A stretch of 40,165 bases of DNA from Elusimicrobiota bacterium (GCA_028714015.1 JAQTNG010000005.1:1-40165), one strand, 5' to 3'; shown: positions 8,037-20,791, numbered from the stretch's first letter. The notes: generated by a model from the letters alone, not told the origin. Program-made: numbers and translations.

Positions 8037-9575
8037 TCAAGGATAGCCGGAGTCGTGACGGGCCTTTTCGGCGTCGACGGCGGCCGCCGGAGCCTCGCCG
8101 CGGGCCCGGGCGTCGGAGAGCGCCTCGCCGTCGCCGGGGCGCCACCAGCGGTACTCATGCGCCGCGAGCCACGCGGCCGGGACCTTCGCGCGGTCCACGA
8201 AGATCAGCGCCTGACGGTCCCACCAGACCAGGGCCCAGCGGTCGCGAGGCAGGTAAGTCACATACCAAGGCCTCGCGAGCTCCCGTCGCGACCCGTCCGG
8301 ATAGACGCGCACGCCGGACAGGCGCTCGGGGTAGTTTCGGATCAGCAGGGCGTCCAGCCGGTTGCGCTCGACGAAGGCGGCCATCGGCGCGTCGCCGGTG
8401 AGCGCCTCCCGCAGCTCGGCCAGCTGGCCGTGAAACAGGTACCGCCCGTCGCCGTACACGCGGCCCTCCGGGCCGAGGCGCCAGCCCAGATAGCCGCCCC
8501 ACTCATAGGTGTTGAACGAGCGCAGGGGGTCAAAGACCCCGCGCTGAGAGACGACGAAGTCCGCGGCGCGGCGCGCGACGAATATGTCCTGGTACGGCCG
8601 GCCCCATTCGACGACGCGCAAGGACGCGGCGAAGAGAACCGTGATCACCGCGAGCGCCGCCTCGGCCGGAATCGCGCAGGCCAGAAGCGGCACGGCGGCG
8701 GCCGGCCAGTACACGTTGAAGCGGGCGGAGTACAAGGTCGCCGCGGTCAGCGCCAGCGCGGCGGCGGCGAGCCCCGGCTCGCGCCGGCGCGCGCGCCACG
8801 CGGCCCACGCCCCGGCGGCGAGGGCCGCGGCGAGCGCCCACTGGAACGGATACAGCAGGGAGAACGGGCCCCACTCCGTGACGCCGGCGCGCACCGGATC
8901 GAGCGCGTGCGTCACGAACACCGCGTACAAGGAAACCCCGTAAGGATTCAGCAGCGAGCCGAGCGCGGCGCCGCACGCCTCCGCCCATAATCCCGCGGGG
9001 CGCTCCTTATGGGCGGCGGCCTGGACCAAGGCCCACGCCGGATACAGCGCCAGGCCGAGAGCGAAGCCCGCGTGCAGGTTGACCCAGCACGCGAAGGCGA
9101 TGAAGCCGGCGAGAAAGGACGCGCGCCCGGCGGCGAGCCGGCGCAGCTGCCAGGCGAAGAGCGCGGCGGAGATCAGGTCGGCGCGCAGGTCGGCCTTGGG
9201 CAGGATCGCGGCGGCCCACAGCGCCGCGCCCAAGGCCCGCTCGAGAGGCGAGGCCTTGCGGTCGCGCAGGAGCCCGTCGATCGGAAGAAACGCCAGCGCC
9301 AGAAGCAGCGCCTTCGCCGCCCACAGGCCCCAATCGCCGAGCAGGCCGAACGGATACAGAAGAAGCTGGAAGCCCCACTCGAAGTCGATCCAGGGGGCGC
9401 CCGCGCGCGTGAAGCTGAACGCGTCGGCCAGGGGAACGGCGCGGTGCGCCCAGATCCAGCGTCCCGCGGAGAGATGCCACCACGCGTCCGGACTCAGGAC
9501 GGGCAGGCAGAAAACAATCAGGGCCAGGGCATAAGCCCAGGCCCTGAGCGCGCCCCCTTTCGGAAGGGCGGACAC
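8037..9575 (-). CDS. Polytopic membrane protein, GT-C glycosyltransferase-like topology
   Basis: The product is about 512 residues with roughly ten hydrophobic segments in the first 350 residues, then a soluble C-terminal part with Trp- and Arg-rich motifs. After the first membrane segment it carries SPDAWWHLSAGRWIW and later WIDFEWGFQLLLY. The pattern DxxWHLxxGRWI...FSFTxxGxPWxDxEW recurs in a widespread set of uncharacterised bacterial membrane proteins. Their early acidic loop motif and fold resemble lipid-linked-sugar GT-C transferases. Substrate and activity are unknown. The start is uncertain: GTG 9573-9575 falls just after the rpmB stop, while an upstream start at 9632 would overlap rpmB by 49 bases. 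It is probably co-transcribed with rpmB. Confidence 0.65.
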   Translation of the reverse strand: MSALPKGGALRAWAYALALIVFCLPVLSPDAWWHLSAGRWIWAHRAVPLADAFSFTRAGAPWIDFEWGFQLLLYPFGLLGDWGLWAAKALLLALAFLPIDGLLRDRKASPLERALGAALWAAAILPKADLRADLISAALFAWQLRRLAAGRASFLAGFIAFACWVNLHAGFALGLALYPAWALVQAAAHKERPAGLWAEACGAALGSLLNPYGVSLYAVFVTHALDPVRAGVTEWGPFSLLYPFQWALAAALAAGAWAAWRARRREPGLAAAALALTAATLYSARFNVYWPAAAVPLLACAIPAEAALAVITVLFAASLRVVEWGRPYQDIFVARRAADFVVSQRGVFDPLRSFNTYEWGGYLGWRLGPEGRVYGDGRYLFHGQLAELREALTGDAPMAAFVERNRLDALLIRNYPERLSGVRVYPDGSRRELARPWYVTYLPRDRWALVWWDRQALIFVDRAKVPAAWLAAHEYRWWRPGDGEALSDARARGEAPAAAVDAEKARHDSGYP

Positions 9576-9583
9576 TTTCGCTA

Positions 9584-9784
9584 TTATCGAGTCGGGCGAA
9601 CGGCGCGCCCGGACTTGATGCAGTCCGTGCAAACGTAGACGGTCTGCGTCTTGCCTTCGATCGCGACCTTCTGCCGCTGAAGATTCGGGCGGAAGACGCG
9701 ACGGGTGGCCTTGTGCGAATGGCTATAGCTGTTGCCGGCCTTGGGACCTTTGCCGCAACCGGGAATCTGACATTTGAATGACAT
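9584..9784 (-). CDS. rpmB: Ribosomal protein bL28, zinc-binding (C+) form
   Basis: The 66-residue product starts MSFKCQIPGCGKGPKAGNSY and contains the L28 core segments HSHKATRRVFRPNLQ and YVCTDCIKSGRAVR. Cysteines 5, 10, 52 and 55 form two pairs as in the zinc-binding variant of L28. Duplicate forms lacking these cysteines exist in other bacteria. The frame stays open 13 codons further upstream, but ATG 9784 matches the family start. A TACTAT hexamer on the minus strand (plus 9794-9799) is a candidate -10 element, 9 bases before the ATG. The 40-base gap to recG holds a divergent promoter region. Confidence 0.95.
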   Translation of the reverse strand: MSFKCQIPGCGKGPKAGNSYSHSHKATRRVFRPNLQRQKVAIEGKTQTVYVCTDCIKSGRAVRPTR

Positions 9785-9824
9785 TGTGTTTTCATAGTAG
9801 CAAACCATCGACGGGCCCCGCAAG

Positions 9825-11915
9825 ATGACCGATCAAACGCTCAGCACGCCCATCCAGTACCTGAAGGGGGTCGGTCCCCGTCGGGCGGTGCTCTTCGAGC
9901 ATCTGGGCGTGAAAACCTTGGGCGACCTGCTCACCCATTACCCCCGCCTCTGGCAGGACCGCCACGAGACCCAGGACCTGAAGCTTCCTCAGGGCGGCCT
10001 CGTCGTCCTGAGGGGACGCGTCCTGCGCGCCTCGAAGCACGGCGCGGGCCCGACGCTGGGAATCTACAAGGCGACGCTCGCCACCGCGCACGGCAAGGTC
10101 GAGTGCCTGTGGTTCAAGCATCTCTCGCGCAGCTACGACGCCTTCGCGACGCTGAAGGCCGAGGCGGCCGAGGGCGCCGACCTCTGGGTCGTCGGCCGCG
10201 CCGAGCCCGATCTGACCGGCGTAAGAGAGATCCGCGTCGACGAGCACTACCCGCTCACCGACGAGCGCTGGCGCATGCACGCGGGCCGCATCACGCCGAT
10301 TTACGCTCTGACGGAGGGGCTCTCGCAGCGTTTCATACGCGAGGCCGCGCACAAGGCCCTCGAGCTCTCCGCCGACTCCGCGCGCGACATCGTCCCCGCC
10401 GAGCTGATCACCAAGCGCCAGCTCCTCGCCGCCTCCCAGGCCCTGCGCGGCATCCACTTCCCGCGCTCCGACGCCGAGCTCGAGGCCGCGCGCGCGCGCC
10501 TCGCCTACGAGGAGCTGCTCCTGCTCGAGCTCGCCTGGATTCTCAAGCGCCGCCAGACCCGCGGCCTGCTCAAGGGCTTCTCGTACGAGGTCAAACGGAC
10601 CTTGCTCACGCCGTTCCGGCAGAAGGCCGGCTTCGAGTTCACGCACGCGCAGAAGCGCGTCATCAACGAGATCTTCGACGACATGAAAAATCCGTATCCG
10701 ATGACGCGGCTCCTCCAAGGCGACGTCGGCTCGGGAAAAACGGTGGTCGCGCTGTCCGCGTTATTGCTCGCCGTCGAAAACGGCGGCCAGGCCGCCTTGA
10801 TGGCGCCCACGGAAATCCTCGCCGACCAGCACCGCGCCACGCTCGACCGGTTCTTGAAAGGGCTTCCGGTGAAGGTCGCCTCCTTGACCTCGCGCGTCCC
10901 GAAAAAAGAGCGCGAGAAGATTTCGGCGGCGATACGCGCGGGCGAGATCGACATCGTCGTGGGCACCCACGCCTTGCTCGAGGGCGGCGTCCAGTTTCCG
11001 CGGCTGCGGCTGGCCGTCATCGACGAGCAGCACCGCTTCGGCGTGCGCCAACGCACGACCCTGCGCCAGAAGGGCAACCTCATCGACCTGCTCATCATGA
11101 CCGCGACGCCGATACCGCGGACCTTGGCGCTGTCCCTGTACGGCGACCTCGAGGCCTCGACGATCGACGAGATGCCGCCGGGCCGCACGCCGATCAAGAC
11201 CTTTCTCTCCCCCGAAAACGAGGCCTTCGACGCGATCCGCCGCGAGGTGAAGGCGGGGCGCCAGGCCTACGTCGTCTATCCGATCATCGAGGAATCCGCG
11301 AACCAGGACCTGCAGTCGGCCAAATCCGAATTCGAACGGCTGAAGACCTCGGTCTTCCCCGACATCAAGGTGGATCTCATCCACGGCGCCATGACGGGCA
11401 AGGCCAAGAGCGCGGTGATGACGGATTTCTCGTCGGGGAAATCGAAAATACTTGTCGCGACCCAGGTCATCGAGGTCGGCATCGACGTGCCCAACGCGAC
11501 GGTCATGGTCATCCAGAACGCCGACCGCTTCGGCCTGGCGAGCCTGCATCAGCTGCGGGGACGCATCGGCCGCGGAGGGGCCGAATCGTACTGCCACCTC
11601 GTCGCCGACCCGCGCACCGAGCACGCCCGCGCGCGCCTCGACATCATGACCGCGACCGCCGACGGCTTCAAGATCGGCGAGGAGGACCTCAAGCTGCGCG
11701 GCCCCGGCGAGCTGCTCGGCACCGCGCAGAGCGGCGAGCTCGCGCTCGCCGTCGCCGACCTGTTCAAGGACGCCGAGCTGCTCGCCTTCGCGCGCGCCGA
11801 CGCCGACGAGCTGCTCAAGGCCGACCCCAAGCTCCTGGCCCCCGGCCACCGCGCGGTCCGCGAGCGGCTGATCTCGCTGTACCAGAGCCGCTGGAACTGG
11901 ATCGACCTCGCCTGA
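9825..11915 (+). CDS. recG: RecG, ATP-dependent DNA helicase
   Basis: RecG remodels stalled replication forks and Holliday junctions. The 696-residue protein is a normal length. Its N-terminal wedge region begins with TPIQYLKGVGPRRAVLFEHLGV, the family opening with a helix-hairpin-helix-like GVG motif. Helicase motif I is GDVGSGKT (residues 299-306, Lys305), motif II is DEQH (400-403) followed by RFGVRQR, and motif III is MTATPIPRTLAL. Motifs V and VI lie in VATQVIEVGIDVPNATVM and QLRGRIGRG. The C-terminal part has LKLRGPGELLGTAQSG, also typical. It is divergent from rpmB with only 40 bases between the starts; I see no strong promoter of its own. Confidence 0.97.
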   Translation: MTDQTLSTPIQYLKGVGPRRAVLFEHLGVKTLGDLLTHYPRLWQDRHETQDLKLPQGGLVVLRGRVLRASKHGAGPTLGIYKATLATAHGKVECLWFKHLSRSYDAFATLKAEAAEGADLWVVGRAEPDLTGVREIRVDEHYPLTDERWRMHAGRITPIYALTEGLSQRFIREAAHKALELSADSARDIVPAELITKRQLLAASQALRGIHFPRSDAELEAARARLAYEELLLLELAWILKRRQTRGLLKGFSYEVKRTLLTPFRQKAGFEFTHAQKRVINEIFDDMKNPYPMTRLLQGDVGSGKTVVALSALLLAVENGGQAALMAPTEILADQHRATLDRFLKGLPVKVASLTSRVPKKEREKISAAIRAGEIDIVVGTHALLEGGVQFPRLRLAVIDEQHRFGVRQRTTLRQKGNLIDLLIMTATPIPRTLALSLYGDLEASTIDEMPPGRTPIKTFLSPENEAFDAIRREVKAGRQAYVVYPIIEESANQDLQSAKSEFERLKTSVFPDIKVDLIHGAMTGKAKSAVMTDFSSGKSKILVATQVIEVGIDVPNATVMVIQNADRFGLASLHQLRGRIGRGGAESYCHLVADPRTEHARARLDIMTATADGFKIGEEDLKLRGPGELLGTAQSGELALAVADLFKDAELLAFARADADELLKADPKLLAPGHRAVRERLISLYQSRWNWIDLA

Positions 11916-11930
11916 GGGCGTCTCGCGCCG

Positions 11931-11939
11931 TGATATACT
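11931..11939 (+). promoter_or_regulatory. Extended -10 promoter of the adenylate cyclase gene
   Basis: TGATATACT combines a TG-N extension (11931-11933) with a TATACT hexamer (11934-11939). The hexamer ends 6 bases before GTG 11946, so transcription should start at or within a base or two of the start codon. No good -35 hexamer is visible, as is common for extended -10 promoters. Confidence 0.6.
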
Positions 11940-11945
11940 GACCCC

Positions 11946-13184
11946 GTGATCGAACCCACCGAGGGCGTCCTCCACCGCGCCCTCGACAAGGAGCGGCGCC
12001 GCAACGCGCGCTGGCTTTGCTCGATCCGCCTGGCCGGCGTCGGAAGCGTGTTCGCGATCTCGCTCTGGTTCGGCCTGCGCGTCGGCCTCAGCGATTGGCG
12101 CGCGACCCTGCCGGCGTTCGGCCTCTATTTCCTGCTCAGCGCGGGCCTCGCGCTCGCCGCCTGGAAGCGGCCGTCCCTTCACCGCCTCACCGGCCTGGCC
12201 CTGGCGCTCGTCGACGCGCCGCTCGTCTACTGGATCCAGAATTCCTCCCTCGCCGCCTCGCCGTCGCCCGCGGGAACGGCGAGCTTCGCCTTCGGGCTGT
12301 ACTGCGCGTTCATCCTGCTGGCCGCGCTTTCGCTCGACCAGGGCCTCATACTGCTCGTGGCCGGAGCGGGCGCGGCGCTCGAGCTGACCCTGATGCGCGG
12401 CGCGGGCGTGGCCGCGGGGCCGCAGGCCGCCGCCCTCGTCGTGCTTTTCGGCGCCGGCGCCGCGGCCTGGCATCTCGTCGGGCGCACGCGCCTGCTGATC
12501 GTCTCCGTTTCACACGAGGGCCTCAAGCTCGAGAGGCTCGGACGCTACTTCAGCGCGTCCGTCATCGAGCGCCTGCAGAACGGGGCGCAGGGCCCCGCCC
12601 AGTCCTGCGAGGCGACGATCCTGTTCTCGGACATACGGGACTTCACGGCCCTGTCCGAGAAGCTCCCCCCCGAGCAGGTCGTGGCCATGCTCAACGAGTA
12701 CCACGAGCGCATGGTCGAGACGATCTTCAAGCACGGCGGCACGCTCGACAAGTTCATCGGCGACGGGATCATGGCCTACTTCGGCGCGCCGGTCGCCAGC
12801 GCCGACCATCCGCAAAAAGCCGTCGATTGCGCCCTCGAGATGGAGAGCGAGCTCGCCCTGCTCAACGTCGCCCGCGTCCGGCGCGCCGAGCCCGTCCTGC
12901 GCATCGGCATCGGCGTTCACACCGGCCGGGTCGTCGTCGGCGACATCGGCTCGCCCAAGCGCCGCCTGGAGTTCACGGCAATCGGAGACGCGGTCAACCT
13001 GGCGTCGCGCATCGAGGGCCTGACGAAGGTCCACGGCGTCGTGACGCTCGTCTCCAAGGCCACGCGCGACCGCGTGGGCGACGCCCTCTCCTGGACCGAG
13101 GCCGAGCCGGCGACCGTCAAGGGCAAGTCGGAGCCGGTGCGGACCTTCGTCCCCGGGCATAGGCCCATTCGCCCCCTTAATTAG
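11946..13184 (+). CDS. Membrane-anchored class III adenylate cyclase
   Basis: The product has 412 residues from GTG 11946. The N-terminal 190 residues hold about six hydrophobic segments. A short linker and a class III cyclase catalytic domain (about 215-400) follow. Metal-binding aspartates are in FSDIRDFT (Asp229) and [10 protein letters not shown] (Asp273). Lys269 in LDKFIGD and Thr344 in [10 protein letters not shown] fit the adenine-selecting Lys/Thr-or-Asp pair, and Asn351 and Arg355 supply transition-state contacts. All catalytic positions are present, so it should make cAMP from ATP as a homodimer. The sensor input of the membrane part is unknown. It has its own promoter, and no cAMP-binding regulator is encoded nearby. 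Confidence 0.9.
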   Translation: MIEPTEGVLHRALDKERRRNARWLCSIRLAGVGSVFAISLWFGLRVGLSDWRATLPAFGLYFLLSAGLALAAWKRPSLHRLTGLALALVDAPLVYWIQNSSLAASPSPAGTASFAFGLYCAFILLAALSLDQGLILLVAGAGAALELTLMRGAGVAAGPQAAALVVLFGAGAAAWHLVGRTRLLIVSVSHEGLKLERLGRYFSASVIERLQNGAQGPAQSCEATILFSDIRDFTALSEKLPPEQVVAMLNEYHERMVETIFKHGGTLDKFIGDGIMAYFGAPVASADHPQKAVDCALEMESELALLNVARVRRAEPVLRIGIGVHTGRVVVGDIGSPKRRLEFTAIGDAVNLASRIEGLTKVHGVVTLVSKATRDRVGDALSWTEAEPATVKGKSEPVRTFVPGHRPIRPLN

Positions 13185-13219
13185 GGCCGAAAGACTCACG
13201 CCGGGCGCTCGCGTTCCGG

Positions 13220-13227
13220 TATAGACT
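13220..13227 (+). promoter_or_regulatory. -10 region of the phospholipase-D-like gene
   Basis: TATAGACT at 13220-13227 can be read as the hexamer TAGACT, ending 6 bases before ATG 13234, or as TATAGA two bases earlier. The first reading gives the same start-codon spacing as several other promoters in this window. No convincing -35 is visible. A leaderless or nearly leaderless transcript is predicted. Confidence 0.45.
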
Positions 13228-13233
13228 GTGCGC

Positions 13234-15150
13234 ATGAGCGCTCTCCTTTCGCTGCTGCCGGCCCTCCTCGTTCTGGGGCCGTGCCCGGCCCGGGCCGGCG
13301 TCGTCGCCGGCCTTCAGGCGCTGCCCGGCGCGCCCATTCCCGTCGTCCTGCTCTCCGCGCCCCAGGTCCGGCCGGTTTCGTTCCTGAGCCCCGCGGTCCC
13401 GGCCTTGGCCCCCGCGCTCGCCGTCCCGAGCCCGCTTCTCGCCGCTCCCGCGATCGCCCTGCGCGCGGCTCCCGCGGCCGCCGTCCCCGTTCCCGTGAGC
13501 GCGGTCCGCTCGCTCGCCGCGATGGCCGCCGCGATGCCGGTTCTCCGGGCGCCGGCCCTCTCCGAGATGAGTTTCCGGCTGTCCGCCGGGGCGGCCTTCG
13601 ACGGGACCCAGACGGGCCCCGGCGCCGTCGACCCGGCGCCCAATCCCGCGGTCGACGCGTTCGTCCGGGAGCTGCTCGTCGTCCTGATCAAGGCCGGAGG
13701 CGATCCGACGAAGGCGGAGGGAGAGCTCATCGAGGTCCTCGCGCGCGCCCACGCGGCGGGCCAGCTCGCCCCGGTCCTTCAGGCCCTCGTCGCCGACCCG
13801 CGCGTGGCTTCGCATTTGCCGCCGATGCCGGCGGAGAAGCGCGCCGCGTACGCGGCCCAGTTCGCGTTCATGGTCGGCGCCGAGCTCGAGGGCGCCGGCC
13901 GCATACCCGGCACCAAGCCCTTCGAGACCTGGGACGACATGTCGCGCCGTCAGCTCGCCGAGGTCGCCGCGAGCGCCTTCGCCCCGCGCGGCCCCGGCGA
14001 GGCCTCGCTGTTCGCCGAGCCCGGCTTCGTCAAAGAGTACGAGGCCCTCGCCGGCGCCGCCTTCACCGACGGCAACTCGGCCAAGCCGCTCATCGACGGC
14101 CCCGCCTCCTTCAAGGTCCGCTTCGGGCTGATGCGCAAGGCCAAAAAGAGCATCCACATACAGAGCTGGGCCTTCTACGACGACGCGACCGGCAACGCCG
14201 CCGCCGACCTGCTCATCGCCAAGAAGACAGAGGGCCTCGACGTGAAGATCATGGTCGACGGAAAGACCGCGTCCCAGCACGGCGCCGCCGTGCTCGCGCG
14301 CATGGCCGCGGCGGGCATCGAGATCGTCCTCTTCAACGACGCCGCCCGGAAGTACGACGGCCTTCACACGAAAATCCTGCTGGTGGACGGAGCGCATGCG
14401 ATCGTCGGCGGCATGAACTTCGGCGACGATTACTCTCACATGGGGCCCGGCCCGAAATGGCGCGACACCGACCTCTACTACCGCGGCCGCGCCGTCGGCC
14501 AGACGGCGCGCTTCATGGCCGCCCTGTGGAACGCGCAGGTCGCCGCGCAGGGCCTGCCCCACGGCCTCATGACCCCCATGGCCGTCCTCCCCGCGTCCGG
14601 GAAGGCGCGCATGTCCTTCCTCGCCGACGGCCCCGAAGGCGAGGCGACGATCATGCTCGCCTACCTCAAGGCCATCGCGGGCGCGAGCACGGTCATCAAC
14701 ATCGAGAACGCCTACCTCATCACGATGCCCCAGCTTCGCGCCGCGCTGCTGGGCGCCCTGCGCCGCGGCGTGAAGGTCAACATACTGACCAACTCCGCGG
14801 AGAGCATCGACGAGCAGATCGTGATCGCCCCCATACTCGCGAGCCTGCCCGAGCTGATCGCCGCGGGCGCGACGGTCGGGCTCAAGCGCGGCGACACCGT
14901 GCACAGCAAGTTCATGACGGTCGACGGCCTGTTTTCGATCGTCGGCTCCTTCAACCTGCACCCGCGCAGCATCCGCTACGAGTTCGAGCTGATCGTCAGC
15001 GCCCTCGATCCGCGCCTCGCCGCCGGCCTCGACCGCGCCTTCGCCGCCGACATGGCCGCCGCCACGCCCGTCGCCGACCCGGCCGCCCTCGCCATTCCCG
15101 ACTCGCCGCTGACGAGGATCGTGCGCCGCTACCTGTTCAACCAGCTCTAG
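13234..15150 (+). CDS. Exported phospholipase D-like (HKD) protein
   Basis: The 638-residue product begins MSALLSLLPALLVLGPCPARAG, a signal peptide. An Ala/Pro/Val-rich stretch (to about residue 110) and a helical region follow, then two PLD half-domains. HKD motif 1 is LHTKILLVDG (His378, Lys380, Asp385) followed by IVGGMNFGDDY; HKD motif 2 is VHSKFMTVDG (His557, Lys559, Asp564) followed by IVGSFNLHPRS. Both motifs are complete, so phosphodiesterase or phosphatidyl transfer activity is likely, as in PLDs and cardiolipin synthases. The signal peptide suggests action in the periplasm or outside. A GTG at 13228 is a possible earlier start, but ATG 13234 gives the better promoter spacing. Confidence 0.85.
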   Translation: MSALLSLLPALLVLGPCPARAGVVAGLQALPGAPIPVVLLSAPQVRPVSFLSPAVPALAPALAVPSPLLAAPAIALRAAPAAAVPVPVSAVRSLAAMAAAMPVLRAPALSEMSFRLSAGAAFDGTQTGPGAVDPAPNPAVDAFVRELLVVLIKAGGDPTKAEGELIEVLARAHAAGQLAPVLQALVADPRVASHLPPMPAEKRAAYAAQFAFMVGAELEGAGRIPGTKPFETWDDMSRRQLAEVAASAFAPRGPGEASLFAEPGFVKEYEALAGAAFTDGNSAKPLIDGPASFKVRFGLMRKAKKSIHIQSWAFYDDATGNAAADLLIAKKTEGLDVKIMVDGKTASQHGAAVLARMAAAGIEIVLFNDAARKYDGLHTKILLVDGAHAIVGGMNFGDDYSHMGPGPKWRDTDLYYRGRAVGQTARFMAALWNAQVAAQGLPHGLMTPMAVLPASGKARMSFLADGPEGEATIMLAYLKAIAGASTVINIENAYLITMPQLRAALLGALRRGVKVNILTNSAESIDEQIVIAPILASLPELIAAGATVGLKRGDTVHSKFMTVDGLFSIVGSFNLHPRSIRYEFELIVSALDPRLAAGLDRAFAADMAAATPVADPAALAIPDSPLTRIVRRYLFNQL

Positions 15151-15175
15151 GTCACTGGCCGGGCGGCCCGCGCAC

Positions 15176-15184
15176 TGTTATACT
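15176..15184 (+). promoter_or_regulatory. Extended -10 promoter of the exported repeat-protein gene
   Basis: TGTTATACT has a TG-N extension (15176-15178) and a TATACT hexamer (15179-15184). The hexamer ends 6 bases before GTG 15191, predicting a leaderless mRNA. It lies 26 bases after the stop of the PLD-like gene, so the two genes are separately initiated. Confidence 0.6.
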
Positions 15185-15190
15185 CAGACC

Positions 15191-16063
15191 GTGCGCGTCC
15201 TCCTTCTGCTCGCCGCTCTCGCCGTTCCCGCCGCCGCGCTCGACATCGAGCGCGAGGAGTACAAGATCATCGGCTGGAACGACGCCTGCTCGGTCGCCGT
15301 CGAGCGCTACGCCTATCCCCGGCTCGGGGAGGCCATCGTCGGCGAGCCGATCACCTCGCGCATCGGGACCTTGGCCATCGTCACCGAGAAGCCGACCGTG
15401 GAGACGCGCTGGGTGCTCGAGGCCGACGGCGCCAACACCTACGACAGGGTCGCCATACCGGCCTTCCGCAAGAAGCTCCGCCGGGCCGGCTTCGACCGCC
15501 CCGGCTTCGACGAGACGATCCGCGACGCCGCGACCGTCGAGTCGCCGGGATCGGCCGAGGTCATCCTGTCCACGGCCATACTCGAGGCGCGGCCCGACTT
15601 CTGGCCCGACACGGGGGTTTGGCGCCTGGGGCACGCGCACTACAACCCCCTCGGCACCTGCGCGCTGCTGGTCTACGAAAAGATCGGCGAGCGCGACCGC
15701 TTCAAGTTCCTCCTGACGCGCATCTACAACGCGAGCGCGCGCTCCGACCGCGGCCGCGCCCACACGACGAACGGACGCCTGCTGTTCAATAACGGCGACC
15801 TTCCCGCCGCGCTCGCCGAGACCGAGATCGGCGCCCGGATGGCGCCCGAGCTGGGCGGCACGCGCTACCACTACGCCGCGATGCTGGCGCTCAACGGCCG
15901 TCTCAGCTCCGCCATGAGCGAGCTCCTCGCCGCGATCAAGCTCGACGACCGCTTCGCCGAAAAGGCCGCGGAGGACCTGGATTTCGAATCGCTGCGCGTT
16001 CGCCAGGATTTCCAGGAGCTCATCCTCAAGAAAAATCGCGCGCCCGCCCCGAGCCCCCCCTAG
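15191..16063 (+). CDS. Exported protein with a C-terminal TPR-like segment
   Basis: The 290-residue product starts from GTG as VRVLLLLAALAVPAAALDIE, a short signal peptide with cleavage near residue 17. The central part (about 20-185) is of unknown fold and rich in Arg, Asp and Tyr. Residues about 190-270 contain helix pairs (NGRLLFNNGDLPAALAETE, then HYAAMLALNGRLSSAMSELL) with the length and alternation of tetratricopeptide repeats. I do not recognise the family. It stands between the PLD-like gene and the metH leader, with its own promoter and no overlap with either neighbour. Confidence 0.65.
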   Translation: MRVLLLLAALAVPAAALDIEREEYKIIGWNDACSVAVERYAYPRLGEAIVGEPITSRIGTLAIVTEKPTVETRWVLEADGANTYDRVAIPAFRKKLRRAGFDRPGFDETIRDAATVESPGSAEVILSTAILEARPDFWPDTGVWRLGHAHYNPLGTCALLVYEKIGERDRFKFLLTRIYNASARSDRGRAHTTNGRLLFNNGDLPAALAETEIGARMAPELGGTRYHYAAMLALNGRLSSAMSELLAAIKLDDRFAEKAAEDLDFESLRVRQDFQELILKKNRAPAPSPP

Positions 16064-16089
16064 AACTCCCGGCCGCGAAACGCTATAAT
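16061..16089 (+). promoter_or_regulatory. Promoter of the metH operon
   Basis: A consensus -10 TATAAT (16084-16089) is preceded by 17 bases and a weak -35 TAGAAC (16061-16066), which overlaps the previous stop codon. The predicted start near 16096 leaves a leader of about 105 bases. The leader begins almost at once with the riboswitch-like element and ends with the ribosome-binding site of metH. Confidence 0.6.
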
Positions 16090-16095
16090 CACCGT

Positions 16096-16156
16096 GCCGC
16101 AGGCGAGGATTTGTGCCCGATTGCCCCAGCCGCTTAACGGGAGCTAAAAAGGCCCC
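16096..16156 (+). ncRNA. Probable SAM-II-class riboswitch in the metH leader
   Basis: Two blocks resemble the SAM-II (SAM-alpha) aptamer: a loop block GAUUU (16108-16112) continuing to CCGAUUGC (16117-16124), and the 3' core AGCUAAAAAGG (16142-16152). A closing helix can form between GC-A-GGC (16099-16104) and GCCGC (16129-16133) with one bulged A. A pseudoknot is possible between GCC (16115-16117) in the loop and GGC (16151-16153). These are the parts of an H-type SAM-II pseudoknot. SAM is the downstream product of methionine, so repression of metH by SAM makes sense. The match is by eye, and SAM-V shares the same core. A terminator follows directly. Confidence 0.6.
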
Positions 16157-16158
16157 AG

Positions 16159-16185
16159 AAAACCACGCGTCGCGGCGTGGTTTTT
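16159..16185 (+). terminator. Intrinsic terminator (attenuator) in the metH leader
   Basis: AAAACCACGC (16159-16168), a 6-base loop and GCGTGGTTTT (16175-16184) form a 10-bp stem whose 3' side runs into TTTTT (16181-16185). It lies between the riboswitch-like element and the metH ribosome-binding site. It would therefore stop transcription before metH unless prevented, the layout of a transcriptional attenuator. It could also end read-through from the upstream gene, but its place downstream of the metH promoter favours regulation. Confidence 0.75.
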
Positions 16186-16201
16186 CGTTTACAGAGGAAC
16201 A

Positions 16202-19731
<3,530 letters not shown>

Positions 19732-19735
<4 letters not shown>

Positions 19736-20784
19736 CTTTGGCGCTGCTGCTGGCGCTCTGCGTCCCGGCCTCGGCCCAGACGCCCCAAGCCGTCGTCGAG
19801 CGGGCCATGGCGCGCGCCGAGAAGCTCGTCGCCTCGGAGAAGGGCAAGGACGCCCTCGAGATCGGCGACCTCGACCGGGCGGCCGAGAGCCTCGCCAAAG
19901 AGCTCCGGCCGCTGGGCTGGAAGGCCGCCCCCGCCCTGGGCGCGGCGGCCTCGGACCTCAAGCGCCCCGAGAAGGTCCGCCTGTTCGCCGCCTCGTTCCT
20001 CGCGCTGATACGCGACCCCGCCGCGTTCCCCCCGCTCGAGGACATCCTCCTCAACCGGGAGCTGTCGCCGTCCGTGCGCGCTCTCGCCGCGCAGAGCCTC
20101 CCCGGCCAGGGCGCCCCCGACGCCGCCGTGAGCAAGGCCCTGTGCGCGGCGCTCGCTCAGGAGGACCTTCCGCGAGAGGTCCTCTCCGAGACTTTGCTGT
20201 CCCTCTCGCGCCTGGGCTGCCAAGACCCGGCCGCGCTTTCGCGCGTCGCCCGCTCCTTCGGCCCGCGCCCCTCTAAAAAAGATCTCGCCCTCGTGAGCGC
20301 CGCCCTCGCCGCCCTCGGACGCTCGCGCGGCGCCGTCTCCGGCAAGGCCCTTCTGGCGCTCGTCGGCTACTTCCCGTCCTCAGGGGCCCCGCGAGCCGCC
20401 GCGATCGCGGCGCTCGACGCCCGCCGCGCGGAGATCACGACCTGGCTGGCGCCCGAGGCCCTGCCGGTGGTGGCCGAGGCCCTGCGCTCCGAGACCGAAC
20501 GCTGGGACACGATGATACCTCTCATTCACATCGCGACCGCCCTCGGCCCCGAGGGGGGCAGGGCGCTGCTGCGCCTGACCCGTCATCCCGACGCCGAGGT
20601 CCTGGCCGAGACCGCCGAGGCGCTCGCCGCCTTCAAGCACGTCGAGGCTCTGCCCGCGCTCGAGGCCGTGATCGCGGGCGCGATGAACGACCCGCGCTTC
20701 TCTCCCAAAGAAGGCCGTCCCGATCCCGCCGTTTCGCTCGCGCGCCTCGAGAAGGCCGTCGCGACGCTTCGCCGCGCGCGCTAA
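19732..20784 (+). CDS. Exported HEAT-like repeat protein
   Basis: ATG 19732 overlaps the metH stop (ATGA). The 350-residue product begins MTLALLLALCVPASAQ, a signal peptide cleaved near residue 16. The rest is almost wholly alpha-helical, Ala/Leu-rich, with repeated units such as SVRALAAQSLPGQGAPDAAV, REVLSETLLSLSRLG and EVLAETAEALAAFKHVEALP. Such units are typical of HEAT or PBS-lyase-type repeats, which form protein-binding solenoids. No catalytic motif is visible. Coupling to metH is probably transcriptional only, because an exported scaffold protein has no evident link to methionine synthesis. Confidence 0.7.
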
Positions 20785-20791
20785 GCGGTCT

